Source of the DNA: Symsagittifera roscoffensis
Taxonomy: Eukaryota; Xenacoelomorpha; Acoela; Convolutidae
Assembly (NCBI RefSeq): GCF_963678635.1
Contig: NC_087069.1
Span: forward strand, 124,001-188,000
Direction: 5' to 3'
Length of the DNA stretch: 64,000 nt
The notes under the pieces were generated by a model that saw nothing but the letters and a program-made list of their open reading frames with translations, was not told the DNA's origin and did not search any database. Both the position numbers and the translations under genes were made by a program. This document shows positions 29,462 through 39,593 of this stretch, in pieces; position 1 is the stretch's first letter; every line of letters starts with the position of its first letter.

Positions 29462-29741
29462 TTATTTTCGTCCAAACATGCTCATGATTTTGCCGACAGC
29501 TTGAAATATTCCGAATCTTTCATCGTCGAGTTCCTCTATTTGAGCGTCTACTCCACCATCTTCCCTTTCCATAAGTATCCTCGCGTCGTTCGCACGGGCA
29601 TAAACAAAAGCTCCAAAAGTGAGAGCAAAGAGAGCAACGAAAATCAGGATGCGGTTCTAAAACAAATTGAAAAACTATTAACATTAGAAACAAACATACG
29701 AAGTACAAAAATAAGAAAAATATTCAAAAAAAACTTACCAT
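29462..29741 (-). CDS. Two-exon gene for a 65-residue secreted peptide precursor
   Basis: Exon 1 holds only the start codon (29,741-29,739), followed by a canonical donor GTAAGT. The 82-bp intron ends in TTTGTTTTAG at 29,657, and exon 2 (29,656-29,462) carries 64 codons and a TAA. After the initiator the product begins NRILIFVALFALTFGAFVYA, a textbook signal peptide with a hydrophobic core. An acidic propeptide follows, containing EREDGG and EELDDER, and then a short C-terminal segment with hydrophobic and Lys residues ending FGRK. DDER resembles the quadruplet that precedes the mature part in arachnid venom and antimicrobial precursors. A terminal Gly-Arg-Lys is the usual amidation and trimming signal. 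The design fits a processed, amidated amphipathic peptide (host-defence or venom-type). Activity is inference. The gene is intact. Confidence 0.7.
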
Positions 29742-29828
29742 TGTAAACACTTCAGAAAGAAGATTTAACTCTGACTAATCAACAACAAACTTTTTCTTGA
29801 ATTAATGATTCATCATAACTTTATCAAA

Positions 29829-29838
29829 GATATTTATC
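29829..29838 (-). promoter_or_regulatory. TATA-like element of the peptide gene
   Basis: On the minus strand GATAAATATC lies about 95 nt upstream of the start codon, leaving room for a TSS about 30 nt below it and a 5' UTR of about 65 nt. Confidence 0.45.
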
Positions 29839-29852
29839 CCTCTTTAATTACA

Positions 29853-29866
29853 GTTCACGCGTGAAC
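29853..29866. promoter_or_regulatory. 14-bp perfect palindrome upstream of TATA
   Basis: GTTCACGCGTGAAC is its own reverse complement and sits about 15 bp upstream of the TATA-like element. The arms GTTCA/TGAAC resemble nuclear-receptor half-sites in inverted orientation with a 4-bp spacer. Function is inference. Confidence 0.4.
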
Positions 29867-30224
29867 TAAAAACAAAGTAAGATTTTAAGAATCTTTTAAG
29901 ATTTTTTGAAAGACACTGCAATTACGCTCAAAAAGTTCGGAAAAAATAGTACTTTGTGGGTTCATTCGAATTAAGGGAAGTCAATCAGATTGAAAAAATA
30001 AATAAATAAACAATTAGTTCGTACGCAAAGCACGGCTAATGGCAATCTTTTTTAAAAAGATCGGAAAATCCGGAATCGGCTGGCATCTTACATTCCCGAT
30101 TGCAACACTGTGAAGAAATTGAGAGCATCTTAGGTAGATCTTTAAAAATATGCGAAACCGTTACGAGGCCAAACTGTGCACTGAACAGGCACACAATTTT
30201 GTGTCTGTATGTTCCTGGATTCCA

Positions 30225-30755
30225 GAGACAATCTTGTATGATAAACTTAATTGACGTTTGGAATTGTGTTCGAAGCAGTTTTGGAGTGTGGAGGTAAACC
30301 CGAGCTAGAAGACTAGTCATGCTTTTTAGTTCATTTTTTGACTAGCTTTATCTTTTATTGATTTCACTTAAGAAATTGTATGAATAGCATAATTTATAGA
30401 GTTTTTTGATAATTACTTTTTTGTTTGAAGTTGTGTGAAAGCCTTTTTGGTGTATGAAGGTCAACCCTGGTAAAAAAACAGTAGTCATACTTTCATTGTT
30501 CAAAACTGTATGACTTGCATTCGTTCATTGGCTTCATTTGTGAAATTACATGATTATCATGAGGTATGGAATTGTATGATGAAAAGTTTTGTTGTTTGGA
30601 ACTGTATGCTGAGAGTTTTGGGAGTATGGAGGTCAACCCGTGGTAAAAGACCGGATTCATTCTTTCATAGTTCGATATTGTATGAAAAAAGATTTTTAAT
30701 GGCTTCATTTGTAATTTTATGAATATTAGAGTTTTCCTCGTGTGGAGGTAAGCCC
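30225..30755. repeat. Outlying satellite units
   Basis: About three diverged units of the 16.9-29.1 kb satellite (GGAGGTCAACCCGTGGTAAA, CTTTCATAGTTCGATATTG, GGCTTCATTTGTGAAATTAC) reappear here, separated from the main array by the peptide gene. Confidence 0.7.
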
Positions 30756-31001
30756 GAGTACATGTAGCCTTAATGTTAACCTCATGGCAACTAAAAATTT
30801 TCGTGGCAATGTTTCGTTGAAAAATACTTTTTTTGTTCAGTTTAACCCATTTTAATTTATCCTCCTTGCAGTTTATTGGTGCTAACACTTCAAGCTTATG
30901 ATAAAAAACAACTAAAAAAAAACAGCTCGATTATGCTTGCCCTCATTTGCTTATGAAATTCAATTGAGTTGAAAAAAAATATTTTCCTAATCACGTTATG
31001 C

Positions 31002-31180
31002 TTACACGCATCCTTAAGGTGTTGATCTTGATCTAAACTCAAATTCAAGAGAAACTAGTTCAAACCGAGGTTGACAAAAAAGGCGAAAAGAGATCTAGAC
31101 GGTTTTAGGAAATAAAGCAATGGCAAATTCAGGAGTTAGTAGGCTTTTGAGACTTGAGCTTTGAGCCATAAAGAAAAATT
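31002..31180. repeat. Dispersed repeat R2, copy 2
   Basis: It is related to 29,127-29,390 in the same orientation, with a shorter interior. Confidence 0.6.
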
Positions 31181-31185
31181 CCGCA

Positions 31186-31246
31186 ACTGTAAGCGGATTC
31201 CGCAGAATATAAGTGGATTATGCAAATTGTGAGTGGATTCCGCGTT
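31186..31246. repeat. Three ~21-bp tandem units
   Basis: AAGCGGATTCCGCAGAATAT, AAGTGGATTATGCAAATTGT and GAGTGGATTCCGCGTT are successive copies of one unit. Confidence 0.6.
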
Positions 31247-31514
31247 TTGTTTATAACTGAATTTGCATATGTACAGTTAAAAGCTAGAGGTGGAATATTT
31301 GATTTATTATCTATAGCAAAGCGCAATTTGAAAACAAGGACTCATCCAATTGTCAGCACTAATCAACCACAAACGAGTCTTAGAACAATGTTTATGTGTG
31401 TGGATGCCAAATCGTTCTTTATCGTTATCTGATGATCGAATGACTTTTTGAGATCCGAAAATACAACCATTGAAAGCCATTTAGGTCTTGTGATGGTTTG
31501 AAATGGCAATTCAA

Positions 31515-31835
31515 GTGGGTTAAGTTAAGTCACTCATCAGTATTTGAGATGAGATGGTTCAGTTATGGTTATGAAATCATCATCAGTATTTGAGATGAGA
31601 TGGTTCAGTTTGAAAAGGGGGCAGTTGAGTCACTCATCAGTTCTTGAGTTGAGATGGTTCAGTTATGGTTAAGAAATCATCATCAGTATTTGAGAAGAGA
31701 TGGTTTAGTTTGAAATGGGGCAGTTTGGTCACTCATTAGTATTTGAGATGAGATGGTTCAGTTGTTTCAGAAATCATCATCACACTCATCAGTATTTTAG
31801 ATCAGATGTATCAGTATTTGAGATGAGATAAAGAA
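31515..31835. repeat. Minisatellite with ATTTGAGATGAGATGG core
   Basis: The phrase CATCAGTATTTGAGATGAGA followed by TGGTTCAGTT recurs seven times with spacers of 30-90 bp (TATGGTTATGAAATCATCAT or TGAAAAGGGGGCAGTTGAGT). It is AG-rich on this strand and shows no coding. Confidence 0.75.
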
Positions 31836-31972
31836 TGGCTCGATTGTATTTTTTTGAAACTGAACTGAAACATCGTCTAAAAACTGGGTTAAAACATCCC
31901 CTTGTTATTAAATTTGAAAAGAAAAAGTTATGCAAGCGGTAAAAAAACAGCACGAAAAGTAAACTTTTGTTT

Positions 31973-32335
31973 TTAAATATTGTTGAGCAATTGGATCAGT
32001 TCTTCAATTCTATTTTTGGCTGTTTCGTCTGTTTCGGCTGTTTCTAAATCCTTTCGCTCGAAGTCTCGACCTTCGACAAAGCGTCTTTGTTGTTTTAAAG
32101 GCTCACTATGGTATTCGTAGTCTGGTTTGTTTGTTGAAAAATTCTCCAGATAAAGTTTGCGTTTACCTCTCTTGTTGAATTTAATTGTCTCTTTCCACAA
32201 TTTTGTACTCGCATCGTTTGACGTGTTTGGTTTCTGATGTTTGAGCAAAATTAGAATAAAAGCTTTCACAGTGTCAAGTGGAGTATTTTCATCCTGACAA
32301 ACGAATGGTGTAACACTTTCGAACTGCAGACTCAA
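31973..32335 (-). CDS. Probable terminal exon of an unknown protein
   Basis: On the minus strand about 115 codons are open to TAA 31,975-31,973. The composition is protein-like: VTPFVCQDENTPLDTV, AFILILLKHQKPNTSNDAS, then a charged helical end (RRFVEGRDFERKDLE, RIEELIQLLNNI). A TTCTGCAG-type acceptor (CTGCAG) lies at the 5' edge of the exon near 32,328, so translation probably enters by splicing. A second open stretch on the same strand at 32,343-32,545, preceded by TTTCTGCAAG, may be a separate exon (LKLPRKRGIPGPKVHTIIP). It does not join in phase in a way I can prove. No family recognised. Confidence 0.4.
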   Translation of the reverse strand: MSLQFESVTPFVCQDENTPLDTVKAFILILLKHQKPNTSNDASTKLWKETIKFNKRGKRKLYLENFSTNKPDYEYHSEPLKQQRRFVEGRDFERKDLETAETDETAKNRIEELIQLLNNI

Positions 32336-32549
32336 AAGGAAATCAATTATTCGTCAGCTAACGAGTGCGAAAGATAACAGCACCGATTGGTTCTATGAGA
32401 CACTGCCTTAACCAATCTCACAGGCAGCATCTTCCTTTTAGTAAAGGACCTTGCGGTTGGAATGATTGTATGCACTTTTGGACCTGGGATGCCCCGCTTG
32501 CGAGGCAGTTTTAAGTTCGCAGACGCAAACGACGTCTTGCAGAAATGGA

Positions 32550-33760
32550 TTTTGTTACCTTCGTCATCTAAGGTGAGTCAATTTTGAATTGACGGAACAA
32601 ATTGTTTCAGTTGATACTGACATAATGCAAAATGAATTTTATTGTTGAAACTAAGTGCAAACTCTTTCATCAAAGTTCATACGTAGCGAGTTTTGTTACA
32701 AAAATGGACCACGTTATTTTGAAATGAATAGAGCCAAGCGGTCATGGCTTGAGAGATGGCTGGAAGACAGCTCTCCCTGCAATATATAAAAAAAATCTGT
32801 TTTGCAAAAATTTTTGTCAACAAAAATATTAAAATTGAGAACAGCAGCTTCCTGTAAACTGTCAAACGGATGATTTTTGAACGTTTACTTATGACATTAA
32901 TGAACCTGGACCGTAACCTGCAGGAATAAAAATGACAGTTAGCGTATGAGTCTCGTCACCTTCTGATGAAACGTTCAATGTTATCTCATTATCTGAATCC
33001 TGTGGTATTATATATGGGGATAATTGAAAATAAAGCGGCAATGCACACAAAGAGCTGCCGAAACTTTATTGCAAAACTTTTAAAGTTATAGTATTTTAAC
33101 CTTTTGAAGAACTCAGGCTCATTGTGGCCCATAATGTGATCTGTATGACAGTGCGATAGAAATTATACCTTAGATTTGAGATTCTCATCAATGAAGAGAT
33201 CAGTTGAAGCCCAAAAAATTCTGATAATGGGCCCGCAAACTCTGACATAACTATAGAAGGAAAAAGGAGGTATGAACAGTGAACTAAAACTTGAAGATTG
33301 AAGATACGTATCTATAATTTTTAATAAAGCAGAAGATCACCTTTTTTTGATCGCCATGAACCCGTTATGAAGGTAAATATCTAACCTAGGTTTAGTTACC
33401 GCCCAAATTTTAATCATTTGGGCGCATCATTAAGATGAGATGAGTGGATCCGAAAAACAATAACAATTAGTTCCAGTTGTTGAAGCCAATTTTCTCAAAT
33501 CAAAAAGAATTACTAGGGAATTTTAATTCCATAACAATCATTAAAAAATTAACTACTTTAAATGACTATGTAGCACCAATAAAGGTTTAAATAAAGACCC
33601 AATTGAAATGCCGCACAGCTGGAAGCAGTAAAGCTATCAGACAGGAAAGAACAAACATAACGAAATCTACAGTTTTAGATAGGTAAAAGACGTTGATTGA
33701 CTGTATAACTGAGTGACTCTGATGAAAACACTAACAAAAATCGTAGAGAGGAGTTTGATG
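32550..33760. other. Spacer, nothing recognised
   Basis: This AT-rich sequence has only short random frames. I see no repeat, RNA gene or motif I can support. Confidence 0.5.
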
Positions 33761-33767
33761 TTGCAGC

Positions 33768-33908
33768 AGTGGCAGCATTTGATGTAGCACCAGAGAGTGC
33801 GATTTCAGACGGCGATTAGAGTTGGCACCAGATACGGCGATTTGAGTCGACACCAGAGACGGCGATTTGAGACAGCGATTTGAGTCGGTACCAAAGAAGG
33901 CGATTTGC
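33768..33908. repeat. Short minisatellite (GGCGATTTGAGTCGGCACCAGA-type units)
   Basis: About five units of 25-35 bp share GCGATTTGAG and GGCACCAGA/GACACCAGA. Confidence 0.65.
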
Positions 33909-33912
33909 ACAA

Positions 33913-34510
33913 AAAAAACTGTTTTCTAACAAAAACCTAGTCATAAAGTAATTTGGTAAAAATTAGTTTGAGCATCTGAATTTTAACTGGCCGATGAATG
34001 GCTTTGTGATCACACAGCAAGCGGCTAACCTTATTTTGCTGTTGCGAGTTGAACTTGAGCTGACTGATTGAGCCGTAAATTTGCATACTGAGGGCAATTG
34101 TTTTTGAAAAAAAAAAGATTTATAATAAAAAAAGTCATAAAACATTTTAGTTTTATATTTTGAGATTTGCGATTTTGAAACATACTGATAGGTGAGGGTA
34201 CTGATAAGTAATCTGACTGTGTGGGTGATGATGATGAGTGAAAGTATATCTACTATGATGGTGACATTTGCACTAAAAAGAAACAGTTTTGTAATAAACT
34301 AGTCATAAAACATTTTGTGAATCATAAAACATTGTAATTTTTTTGAGATTTGCGATTTTGAAACTTACTGATAAATTTGGGTACTGATAAGTGATCTGAC
34401 TGTGTGGTTAATGATGAACTACTAATAAAACACTGCTCTGACGGACGGAATTTCCACTAAAATACAGTTTTCTAATAAACCAGTCATAAACTATTTTAGT
34501 AACACATTTT
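33913..34510. repeat. ~180-bp tandem repeat, about three units
   Basis: AACTAGTCATAAAACATTTT, TTTGAGATTTGCGATTTTGAA and GTACTGATAAGTGATCTGAC recur in the same order near 33,940, 34,125-34,230, 34,305-34,410 and partly at 34,480. Coding is not supported. Confidence 0.7.
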
Positions 34511-34534
34511 GAAATTTTGAACCTTGACTAGGAG

Positions 34535-34835
34535 GGTCCGACCCGTGGCTGGGATGACCCAGCGGTTCTGGTTACTCGAGCGTGCCCTGCAGGCCGGCCT
34601 GGCAGATTAGCACTCCCGGCGGTTGATTGCGCTCCTCGTCCTCGACTCCGCCCCGCCACCTTGCCCAATTATAGGTCAGAGTTTCACCGTTATCGCTGAA
34701 GGAATCAATATGACCGTCCCAGACCAAAGGATGCCCGCGACCGCGCCTCAGCCCGCGCACGTTTGCGAACGCAAGAGCGACCAAGGAGTTCACTGCTCGA
34801 GATCAGATCAAAGTTAAGGACACTCCTCAGCTGCT
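34535..34835. other. GC-rich island in AT-rich context
   Basis: About 300 bp of GC-rich sequence stands out sharply from its surroundings. The minus strand has a 70-codon open stretch (34,793-34,572; LVWDGHIDSFSDNGETL, YNWARWRGGVEDEERN). The plus strand has a shorter one. Near the left end TGACCCAGCGGTTCTGG resembles a Pol III A box, and CCTCGACTCC about 85 bp on resembles a weak B box, so a tRNA-derived SINE head is another reading. I cannot choose between an exon, a SINE and a foreign insertion. Confidence 0.35.
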
Positions 34836-34949
34836 CCGGTTCCGGCTCCGAGACCGACGGCTATTTCGTCCGAGATATTTGCCTCCTCATCCTCGCCTGT
34901 CGTTTTTTTTGCCAGAGGAACCTAAAAAAGGTAAAACATGATTAATATG

Positions 34950-36130
34950 GAGGAAAATTTTGATGTTCATTTGTGGTTTACATTGGGAAGGTTCAAATTA
35001 GTGGTCAAAGGTGGAAAGGAGTGGTTGTTCATATAGGCACCAGTCTTAGTTAATTTAACAAAAAACAAGCTCAAAAGCAATAGTTACGAGTGTAAAAACC
35101 GAATGAGGGGCTCCAAGTCCTCCTGCCGACAGAAGGGGCACTTTGGATGAAACTCATCGCCGCCTTTCGTCAGCAAGCGAAGCGCAGCTTATGTGCCACT
35201 TCTTCCTCGTGGATCTGATATAAGAGTCTCCGCTCTTCACAACAGATCGACCTCACTTCTTGGGTTTCCTTAAGAGGAGCGATTTCTGAAACTTCATTTA
35301 ATGGTGATGAAGATCCCATGTTTTCTCCCATGTTTTCAGTTAGTTTCTCAGACTGTATGATAAAATTCGGATTTCAAATTACAATTGAAAGAAAAAACTG
35401 TTTCAAAATGTCAATTAATAAATCTAAACATTTTGTACACATTCGTTGAAAAAACGGTACACAAAAAATAATATTCTAATCAGGTATCAGAGAGTCTTCA
35501 GGTCTTTTGACTGATTTTTGGGCGGGCCATGTTCCCATTGGCAATGTTCCGCATGGCCCACAATGGTGTTGGAAACGACTCCTAATACCTTTTTTATTCG
35601 CCAGCTTTTCCTTAGTTGTTTTCTTGAAACATAAAATTATCAAAATTTAGCATGCGAGATTAGACTGAGTGATCGTCAATTATTGGGATGAATTGAGCAT
35701 TTCAGTATACGGGATGACAAAACTCAATTTTTGGGATCAATTGATTAATTCAGTATCAGAGAATAAAATGTCTGCAATTTTTGGAATACGGAAGTGAATA
35801 CTCCAGTATCTGGGATGAAGTTCTACAAAAGTACTTAAGCAAATTATCCTGGCAAGGTGGTTATCAAAGGCTTTGCCGTGCGCCCTCAGAATTCTCCAGG
35901 CCTCCTCCAAGTTTTCAAATTCTTGCGGCAGTATCGTGCCTCTGGGGCTATAAAAAATTTTTTCTCCAGTTTTAGTTATTTCGACGAAAAATCTATCAGA
36001 TTAATCTTTAATAGAAACCAAAGATGCACCGTAAGCTCATTCAGACCCATTATCGGAAAATACGGTAGCAGCTGCTGAAGGGCTCTTCGTCTTTCCGCTC
36101 AAGTCGGAAAACTCTAGTAGCCGTCAGCAG
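34950..36130. other. Spacer with weak direct repeats
   Basis: A loosely repeated phrase (ATTGGGATGAATTGAGCATTTCAGTAT, then variants with GGGAT and CAGTATC) occurs at 35,680-35,820. The remainder has no supported gene. Confidence 0.45.
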
Positions 36131-36133
36131 GTG

Positions 36134-36692
36134 TCAACGATGGATGAAATTGACAGCCAGAGCCACTGACTCTGAGTGCATTTCAACCGTGTGTATCATG
36201 CCAGCTGGCAAAACGAGAGCCTGGCACTCCGTCAGAACAATTTTCTGACAACCACCAGCATCACAGCGATAGTCATCCATATGAAACATCAGTTTCCAAC
36301 CCAGAGATTGCTGCATCAGATAACCCTGGAAAATCTGCTTGTTGTTGACCGACTGTGCCATGAAATGATAAGTTTTGCATCCTAAAAGAAAAAAAAAACT
36401 AAATGAACAAATTTCTAACTTTCGAAATTTCGTTGAAAAAATTGTGCACCAAACTTTGCTTAAACTTTCACTAAAATGTACATTACGTATGTACCGGGGA
36501 CATCCTGGTTAAATTGTGTTACTGCACCAGCCTCCGTCGATACTTCTATCGTCTCCAACTTCCTTTTATCTAAATGTCCCAACGAAATTTCCTGGATAAA
36601 TTCGTGGCGGCCGATCATGATGTTCCAGAACATTGGAGGCATTGATCGGAACAGAGTTTGGACAAAAGCTGGCTTAAATGATCGTATACTTT
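36134..36692 (-). pseudogene. JmjC-domain protein (KDM2/PHF8-like), two exons, probably damaged
   Basis: JmjC proteins are Fe(II)/2-oxoglutarate-dependent demethylases or hydroxylases. The upstream exon (36,692 down to ~36,465; acceptor TTCAATCCTAAG) contains a region ending VTQFNQDVPGTYVMYILVK, aligning with the start of the JmjC core (xFHxDxxGTxxWYxxLxG). The downstream exon (36,381-36,134; acceptor TTTTTCTTTTAG) reads CKTYHFMAQSVNNKQIF, then LVLPAGMIHTVEMHSESVAL and ending in AVNFIHR. This matches the FIPxGWIHAV...GGNFLH end of KDM2/KDM7-type domains, including the second metal His. The first metal His is Asn here (FNQD instead of FHxD). The obvious GT donors are out of phase with the next exon. 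Loss of activity is likely. Confidence 0.5.
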
Positions 36693-36769
36693 CTTAGGAT
36701 TGAATACAAACGTGAGGTTAAACTTATTGAAAAATGGACTACTCGATGACTAGGAATCTAAAAACTTTA

Positions 36770-37425
36770 CAAACTGATTACCTTTTCCTTTAAGCTGTAA
36801 CGTCTAGTTCTGAGTTCCTCGGTGCATTCCTTCAAAATTTCGTCATTTAAATTGTCCCATACATTCGGATGTCAAATTGGCAATTATCCGCAGGCCCAGT
36901 TAGTTGGCTTTTACAACTCCTATTATGGATTTAGCCGATGGAACTAACAAGGCTCCTTGTTGACCAATAAACCAGTCTGACTGGATTCAGTAGACAAGAT
37001 CAACCGCAGGCACGTACTGTATTAGACTTTAGGCAGGCATGATCTAAAAAAATACCGGAAAAAGATTATTGAAAATTAAATATAACGTTTCTGAACTAAT
37101 TTTAGGATCAGAGGCTTACTTGCGAAAGTCTTTCTCTTAGTTCGCCATAATCAGTTGGAGATAACAAGTCAATCTGACCGGCACTCGTGGTAAAAAATCT
37201 GCCTGAAACCACAAGAAAACTCGGCGGTTTTTTCCCAAGGGCTTCTGGTTTCTGTTTCCGCACCAGAGGAACTGGTTGATCTGCCCTCAGATCTGCGTCA
37301 ACCAGAAGAAGTGGCGAAATGGAGACTGGTAGAGGAACGGGCGAAATGAACACATTCCATTCGGTACCTCGGGAAAGAGGTACCATCCTGTTTGGCGCAG
37401 CCGACGCACCGATCGGCAACTAGCC
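36770..37425 (-). pseudogene. Possible upstream exons of the JmjC gene
   Basis: A minus-strand open stretch at 37,419-37,119 (FFTTSAGQIDLLSPTDYGEL near its end) finishes at a canonical donor (CTTTCGCAA/GTAAGCC at 37,118). The next block (37,045-36,780; acceptor TTTTTTTAG, donor AAAAGGTAATCAG) holds recognisable pieces in different frames with stops (VPAVDLVY, DWFIGQQGALLVPSAKS, NLNDEILKECTEELRTR). The order, strand and spacing fit a gene running into the JmjC exons. Internal stops suggest decay. No named domain. Confidence 0.35.
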
Positions 37426-37437
37426 GATGACTTCCGA

Positions 37438-37740
37438 TTTATGTTCATTGATAGTACTTTTCACTTTTGGAGCAGTTACCGCAGTACGAAAAATACCTGG
37501 AGCAGTGCCCTTGGAGACTTGATTGCTCATTTGGTTCCTGCTTGCGCCAGGAAGTCGTCACATCAAGACAATTTACGCACGGCTCACGTTTGTTCCAGGA
37601 GGTCGTCTTGCTCGTGGTCATGGCCTTGGCCGTCCTTCTGCTGGTTCCCAGCGCATTTTTTACTGTAATCCGTCTCGTCGTCTGCCTCGTCGTAGTTGTC
37701 GTGATACAGTCTAGTTGCGCGGATGTCGAATGCTTATTTG
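37438..37740 (-). CDS. Cys-containing open stretch, possible 5' exon
   Basis: About 98 codons are open on the minus strand after an acceptor-like TTGTTTTAG near 37,747. The product is Thr/Arg-rich (RQTTRRITVKNALG). Later it has four or five Cys (REPCVNCLD, GHCSRYFSYCGNCSK), a spacing that could bind zinc. It may belong to the JmjC gene but no join is proven. Confidence 0.25.
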
Positions 37741-38627
37741 GCTTAGTGCTAAAACAATTTGATTACAAAATCAAAAAACACATAGATTGATGGGTTCGTC
37801 TCTTATTTTAAAAGCAATTATCTTCACACACTCTGATCATCGCCAATTTCATCCTCGCAGATCAAATTTGCCCTGCTCTGCTTCGCTCTGAATGGTAACT
37901 GGCACCCCTCATAAGTGTTCCGCTTAAATTTATGTCTTTACTATCGGGAGATAGCAGCTTTAATTTGAGCCGAGATGTTAGATTGGCTCTTATCCCTTCC
38001 AGCATCCAGGCGAGAACACATGCTCTGCATTTCTGTAGCAGTCGCTGAGGCCCTCAGTGCCACAGAACATGCAAGTCAATTTTTTGCAGTTTCGCATCCC
38101 TCTTCTCGCATCGTTTTTCAGCAAAATGATGGATCATGTTGCTTTTTTGCAAAAATTGTAGGTAGCATTCTGAAACGAACTGAAAAACAAAATCAGTCAA
38201 GGATTAAAATTTGGACTACTGAAATTTTTTTTCACATGATCGATTTTGCTACAAAATATAGTATGCAGACTATTATTAGGAAATGATAGGTTAGCCCTCG
38301 TTACAAAAGCGAAGCCCTCCTTACAGCATAAAAATGATTCATTTGTGAGGTGGATGAACAGGAGAAAGTCAATACATTTTAGTATAATCCGCAAATTCGA
38401 TAGCACTATCTTACATCTTTTTTATTGAAATTTCAGGATCAAATCTTTTTGAATCTTTACCACATTAAATTAGTGAAAAGAACCTTTAGGATATGGAAAC
38501 GGTACCTCAAATACGAAATGCGAACCACAACTGTGAAATGCGAGCCATTTTTTTATGGTATATTTTTTAAGAAAAAACATGTCCACAATAAATTTGATGC
38601 ACGTCTACTTCGCTGTTTTAAAAACAT

Positions 38628-38706
38628 CCTGCAGTGCGGAGGATTTGATCCAGCGACCTCTGCTTTGGTAGCCATAATCACTTTTAGATCAACGGACCCG
38701 TTAGGA
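38628..38706 (-). other. tRNA-like sequence (pseudo-tRNA or SINE head)
   Basis: On the minus strand GGGTCCGTTGATC is followed, after an anticodon-like segment (TACCAAAG), by CAGAGGTCGCTGG, ATCAAAT and CCTCC. The box B-like GGATCAAATCC is close to the GGTTCGAATCC consensus. The acceptor and T-stem pair poorly, so it is not a functional tRNA as read. Confidence 0.3.
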
Positions 38707-38779
38707 TTCTTAGATAAACTGAAAGCTAAGCACAAAAGAAAGAAGTCGTCCTTTGCAAGTACTCAGTTTTAAGAGTTTA

Positions 38780-39590
38780 TCTGAGATGCAAAACCATTTT
38801 TATTACGCTTGAAAACGTTTTTTGCCCATTTGATGAAAACCTGAGGGTTGATGAAAAACGTTTGATGAAAAACGCATCATTATAAAATTACTTCTGCACC
38901 CGAAGCCAGTCATATATCGGATTGATCGGTTTTATATAAACGAAATCAATTCGAAAATACAATCAAATTAGATCTGAAAAAAACTTTAAATTTTTTTTGA
39001 TATGTAGGATCAACCGCCGTATGAATTCTCCTCCTACGTGTCTTGCCATAGAGCCCCTTTTAGACAATTTGTTTTACTAACTGTAGATCATACAATCATG
39101 GTTTTAATTAAATTTATTGTATTTTTTCAACCGCGATTTTTCAACATAGAAATTAACTTTCACGTTATAATGATTTAAATTAAAGCTCTCATTGGGATAT
39201 TCGCTATAAGGTACCATAAAGGGGAGAACAGAACAAGATCAAAAAATAGTTACATGGTAATTAAACTGGGTAGTTCAACAGTTATTGATCTCCTCGGATT
39301 AACATAATTAACCATTTGAGAGGCCTATGATAATCACGGGTTATGAAAAACAATTAATCACACTCAAGAAACAATTAGCGACTCTTTTTGTTGACGGCCT
39401 AAAAAAGCATCGAAGGTGACTCTGAGGTGACTAGGATGTCTACCCATTGGCTATGAAGCATAAACCAAGTTCGGCCAAGTCGGTTAGGCCAAGTTGAAAA
39501 TCACACCATGATCAAAAATTAGTTTTCCGATTAAGCAAATTGGTAATTCCACGGATATGGATAACTTAAAAAACACCCTCTATTCAGTCA
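38780..39590. other. Spacer, nothing recognised
   Basis: AT-rich, no supported gene or repeat. A short duplication (GTTTGATGAAAAACG) occurs at 38,840-38,875. Confidence 0.4.
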
Positions 39591-39593
39591 TCA

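Noticed and set aside
29417-29746. Plus-strand 109-codon frame over the peptide gene
   Set aside because: It is antisense to a gene with perfect splice sites and a signal peptide; its own composition is unremarkable.
31515-31835. CRISPR array
   Set aside because: Repeats are imperfect, spacers repeat among themselves, and the context is a eukaryotic minisatellite.
37975-38286. Plus-strand 103-codon frame
   Set aside because: No motif; the opposite strand has short Cys-containing text of equal weight, so neither is supported.
38628-38706. Functional tRNA gene
   Set aside because: Only the box B-like segment is convincing; acceptor and T-stem do not pair well.
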